Of a stretch of 64,000 nucleotides of DNA, positions 61,200 to 64,000 are shown piece after piece. The notes under the pieces were generated by a model, which saw only the letters and a list, made by a program, of their open reading frames with translations, was not told the DNA's origin and made no database searches. The stretch is from Whalleya microplaca (lineage: Eukaryota; Ascomycota; Sordariomycetes; Xylariales; Xylariaceae): the NCBI GenBank assembly GCA_022497155.1, contig MU385740.1, forward strand, positions 434,001-498,000, written 5' to 3'. Made by a program: the position numbers and the translations under genes. The stretch's first letter is position 1; the number at the start of each line of letters is the position of its first letter.

Positions 61200-62000
61200 T
61201 ATAAATATATTTATTACGCTCGTTAAAAAATCGCTAAGCTTAAAAAGGAGCGTTATATTTATAAGAAAAAAACGAAACGCTTTTTTGCTCGCTTACGTAA
61301 ACGTTACCGCGCTATAAACTTTAAGTATTATTGTATTTTTTCTGAGGGTAGTTAGCTTTTATTATTAAGTTTTCCGTTAAATTCGCTCCCCGTTTCCGCC
61401 TTTAGTAGCGAGGCTTTTAAGCTTATTATTTAAAACCTTTAGGGCTTTTTAAGGGACGATTTTTCGCGTTTTAGCGATAAAATTTCCGGTAGTAAAAGCT
61501 TTCCCGAAAAACTTAACAATAGTAAAGATTCCCCCGAAAAGCCTAACAATAATAAAGATTTTCCCGAAAAGCCTAATAATATTATTATATTTAAATAGCC
61601 CGAAAACGAGCCCGAAACTTATATTATAAAAAAGGAAGGGCAAAAAAGCGGTGTTTTTTTTAGTAACGAAAATAAAAAGGAGCTTCCGGATAATAAAGTA
61701 AAAAAATAAGTTCCGCTTTCCGAAATTCTCGATCCCGATTTCGGTAATAAGTAAAAGCCGGAATAAATTATCGAGTTTTTAAAACTTAACTCCAGTAAAA
61801 ACGATTTTAGTATTTTTTTGTTTTTTTTTTATTTATTAAAAGCCCGGTTTTATTAAGCCTCCGAGTTTATTAAATAATAAAAATATTATTTTTTTTTAGG
61901 CTCCGACTATTCCTAAAAAGAGCTCCGGTATTAATAATCTTATAATAACCTTTATATTATTTCCGATAATTCCTTCCGGTATTTATAACGTTATAACTCC
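61200..62000 (+). pseudogene. Decayed coding relic of a repeat element
   Basis: The plus strand reads as a Lys/Arg-rich coding-like frame (KKTKRFFARLRKRYRA near 61265-61310) broken by several TAA and TAG codons that look RIP-made. A 30-bp unit is repeated three times at 61503-61592, encoding roughly PEKPNNNKDF. It could be the gag-like or another frame of a different transposon into which the neighbouring Gypsy element inserted. Boundaries and family are uncertain. Confidence 0.4.
61503..61592 (+). repeat. 30-bp tandem repeat, 3 copies
   Basis: CCCGAAAA starts recur at 61503, 61533 and 61563, each followed by a related CTTAACAATA/CCTAACAATA sequence; a weaker copy may precede them. It lies within the RIP-decayed relic. 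Confidence 0.8.
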
Positions 62001-62621
62001 GAGTTTTACTAATATTTTTACCCGTAAGAAAAAGAGTATTTTATACCTTAGCGTTATTTTTATTTTTTGCGCCGATTTTTATATTTGTTATATTTATATT
62101 TTAAAATTTAGTAAAGTCGCGCTTTATAAATACCTGGAAGTATTTTAAAGCTTTTATTATTATAAATATGGTTCGGGTTATTTTTGCCGCCTAAAGTAAA
62201 ATCTCTTAAATTTTTTTTAAAAAGTTTAATAAACTAATATAAATTTTTATAGCCCTTTTTAGCTCCTTTATGCCGCTCGCCGTTACGTTTATTTATATAA
62301 TATTATTAATTTTATTATTAGTTTTTTTAGTAATTTTAAAACTAATAATATATTAATTTTTATAACGTTATTAAACTTTTAGTAAAAATTTTAACAAACT
62401 TATTATATACGTTTATAATAACAGTTTTATTTTTACTAACGTTAATAAAGAGTTTCTCGCTATTAGCTCGGAAGCTTTTTCGATTTTTATTTTTTAGTTT
62501 ATTATAAGCTTTTACGTTTTTATAATTCCTAGCTTATCGGTTCCTTTAATAGCTCGCCCTTTTATCATTTTTATAGTTTTTAATTTATTAGTTTTTTTAT
62601 AAGCTTGCTTTATAAGCGTAA

Positions 62622-62856
62622 TGTTACGGGGTATACGCTTATAAAAGACAGGGCTTAAGATCTGGCTATATTACTAATAAAATTATCAATATAAGGAAGA
62701 AAAGGAAAAAAAAAAGCAAGCCTAACAAGGTCTGCTAAAAATTACTATATATATAAAGTAAGGTAGCTTAGTTATCTAAGTAATTACAGCGTTTACGTAC
62801 CTCACTTAATTTTAATTTTAACCCTAGTCTTAACTAATCCCGATTCGGCCGTAATA
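62622..62856 (-). repeat. Long terminal repeat (3' LTR), 235 bp
   Basis: The plus strand starts TGTTACGGGG and ends GGCCGTAATA; on the minus strand the LTR therefore begins TATTACGG and ends CCGTAACA. The ends form an 8-bp inverted repeat with one G-to-A (RIP-type) difference. Directly inside, the minus strand has AACGGGGGGGTAA, a good polypurine tract, which fixes orientation. The flank outside the LTR is CGTAA; its partner duplication is not in the window. Confidence 0.7.
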
Positions 62857-64000
62857 TTACCCCCCCGTTAGAAAAAATTCGTCCGCAAATTTCGGTAAAA
62901 AATAAAAATTAAGCTATTATAAGCTAGGCTCGAACCATTAACCGCTTTCTAAACAAAGGAGGGATACTTTCGGATTTATATTAAACTATTACGTAACCGG
63001 GCCCTTAATCTAAAATATAGCGATCGCACTTTATATAATTATTATAAGTTAATTTGTTAATATTATTTATATTTACGCTTTCTTTAGCCGTCCTTTTTTC
63101 TTACGCATTTTTATTACCTGGGGCGTAGCTAACACGTTATTATTATTATACGGAAAGTCGAAAGTGTTAGTCGCGGCCGCTTTTTCCTATATTTCTAGGC
63201 GTAAGGGAGGTTTTATAGCGCTAGAATATTTAATATAATAATTACGTAACTTTAGCGGAAAGTTTTTAAATAATTTAGCGTTATATTATATAAGGTCGGG
63301 GTTTTATTTACGCTATTAAATCTAATATTATAATCGCTTATAATATACTTATAACGCTGTTATTTTTTTCTACCTTTTATTTCTTTTCTTAAGACGCGGG
63401 ATTAATTATTTCGCCTTCCGGGTTTTTTATAGCCTAACCTAGCAAAAAATTATTAAAATATAACTTTAATCGATCTGCCGGAAATATATTTATACTTTTT
63501 TAATTATCCGGTACTTTTAACTTATAAAAATGGCCTACTTTTTTTAATATATAATAATATAGTTATATAAAGGGGAAGTTTAATTTATTACTTAAGCGGT
63601 CTATAAACTAAGACTTCTTAATAATAAATACTTAACTTTTAACGTCGAAATCCGACTCGTAATAATATTTATTCGCTTAATTAACTATTTACTACTAGCT
63701 AATAGCCATAAACCTCCGGGCAGTATTATAATACTCTTTAATAATATTTGCTATAGTTTAGGCCTTTTTTCTTAATAGCTTTTTCTGGGGGGTTATATTT
63801 TAAAAATTAATCGTTCGGTTTGTCTAATTAAAATATAGCGGCATAAAAAATCCTATCCCCATTTTATAAAGTAATAAACCGGTTAAATTATATAATAAAC
63901 TTACTTATATTATATTTATAACAGGAATTACTTTTAACCAGTTATTTTAATAATAATTTATATATAGCCGTAACTATTAATTAATAAACTAATTAATATT
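62622..64000 (-). mobile_element. RIP-decayed Gypsy-type LTR retrotransposon, 3' part
   Basis: Oriented on the minus strand and running off the right edge. From right to left: a decayed integrase C-terminal region (63560-63800), about 700 bp of further decayed sequence, a G-rich polypurine tract next to the LTR, and the 3' LTR. The minus strand near 63700-63760 reads ANIIKEYYNTARRFMAI, and near 63560-63610 there is a basic SNKLNFP-type segment. Together these resemble the integrase tail of fungal Gypsy elements, with in-frame stops throughout. The 5' half is outside the window. Confidence 0.65.

Larger units (their letters stand above)
60480..64000. repeat. AT-rich, RIP-mutated repeat region
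   Basis: Composition changes abruptly near 60480: for instance 61081-61140 has five G/C bases of sixty. TA dinucleotides abound while CA and TG are rare, yet CG survives (GCG, CCG and CGC triplets are common). That is the RIP pattern: C to T in CA context on both strands. Stops created from Gln, Arg and Trp-type codons interrupt coding-like frames. The region continues past the window end and is probably facultative or constitutive heterochromatin. Confidence 0.85.

Noticed and set aside
62925..62950. tRNA-like B box GGTTCGAGCC on the minus strand
   Set aside because: No A box or cloverleaf could be built around it; it lies inside the decayed Gypsy element.

Overview
The window is nuclear DNA of a filamentous ascomycete (Pezizomycotina, most likely a Sordariomycete). 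The evidence is: short GT-AG introns in almost every gene; HET-domain genes; a QDE-3/Sgs1-type RecQ helicase with a long disordered N-terminus; a CrnA/NrtA-type nitrate transporter; Ser/Thr-rich GPI-type wall proteins; and an AT-rich right end with the dinucleotide signature of repeat-induced point mutation (RIP). The species cannot be told from the sequence. Exon coordinates below come from reading splice sites and reading frame by eye.

Layout. 1-3081 has no convincing gene. 3082-19.9 kb is a housekeeping block: a conserved Ala/Arg-rich protein, an HCNGP/SAP30BP-like protein divergent from the 20S proteasome subunit PRE4, the hexosamine-pathway enzyme GFA1, a small secreted Cys-containing protein, and the 26S ATPase RPT4. 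A conserved 531-aa protein follows at 19.9-21.5 kb. 21.5-30.6 kb is an allorecognition-like block: a 338-bp inverted-repeat element (MITE-like), a HET-domain gene and, convergent to it, an intronless 1457-aa HET-ankyrin gene whose ankyrin units are nearly identical at DNA level. 32.0-35.2 kb is KAR9 and 37.5-43.1 kb is the RecQ helicase. After about 43 kb genes are sparse: a DUF1275 membrane protein, a nitrate transporter, a Kre9/Knh1-like GPI-type protein and a second small secreted Cys-rich protein. From about 60.5 kb to the end the sequence is RIP-mutated. It holds the LTR and decayed integrase region of a minus-strand Gypsy-type retrotransposon, next to another decayed coding relic.

How the genes fit together. 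PRE4 and RPT4 belong to the same 26S proteasome, in its core and base respectively. GFA1 feeds UDP-GlcNAc to chitin and glycosylation, and the GPI-type protein is probably also a wall component. KAR9 positions spindles. RecQ (QDE-3 in Neurospora) acts in genome stability and gene silencing. The two HET genes and the RIP relics show self/non-self and anti-transposon systems in the same genome.

Most notable observations: the homogenised ankyrin array; the MITE-like element upstream of the HET gene; a nested dyad containing a NIT4/NirA-type palindrome downstream of the nitrate transporter; a hairpin cluster at 13.97-14.12 kb; an over-represented 10-bp palindrome TACCTAGGTA; and a GFA1 gene whose catalytic Cys codon exists only after splicing of a 5-nt coding exon.
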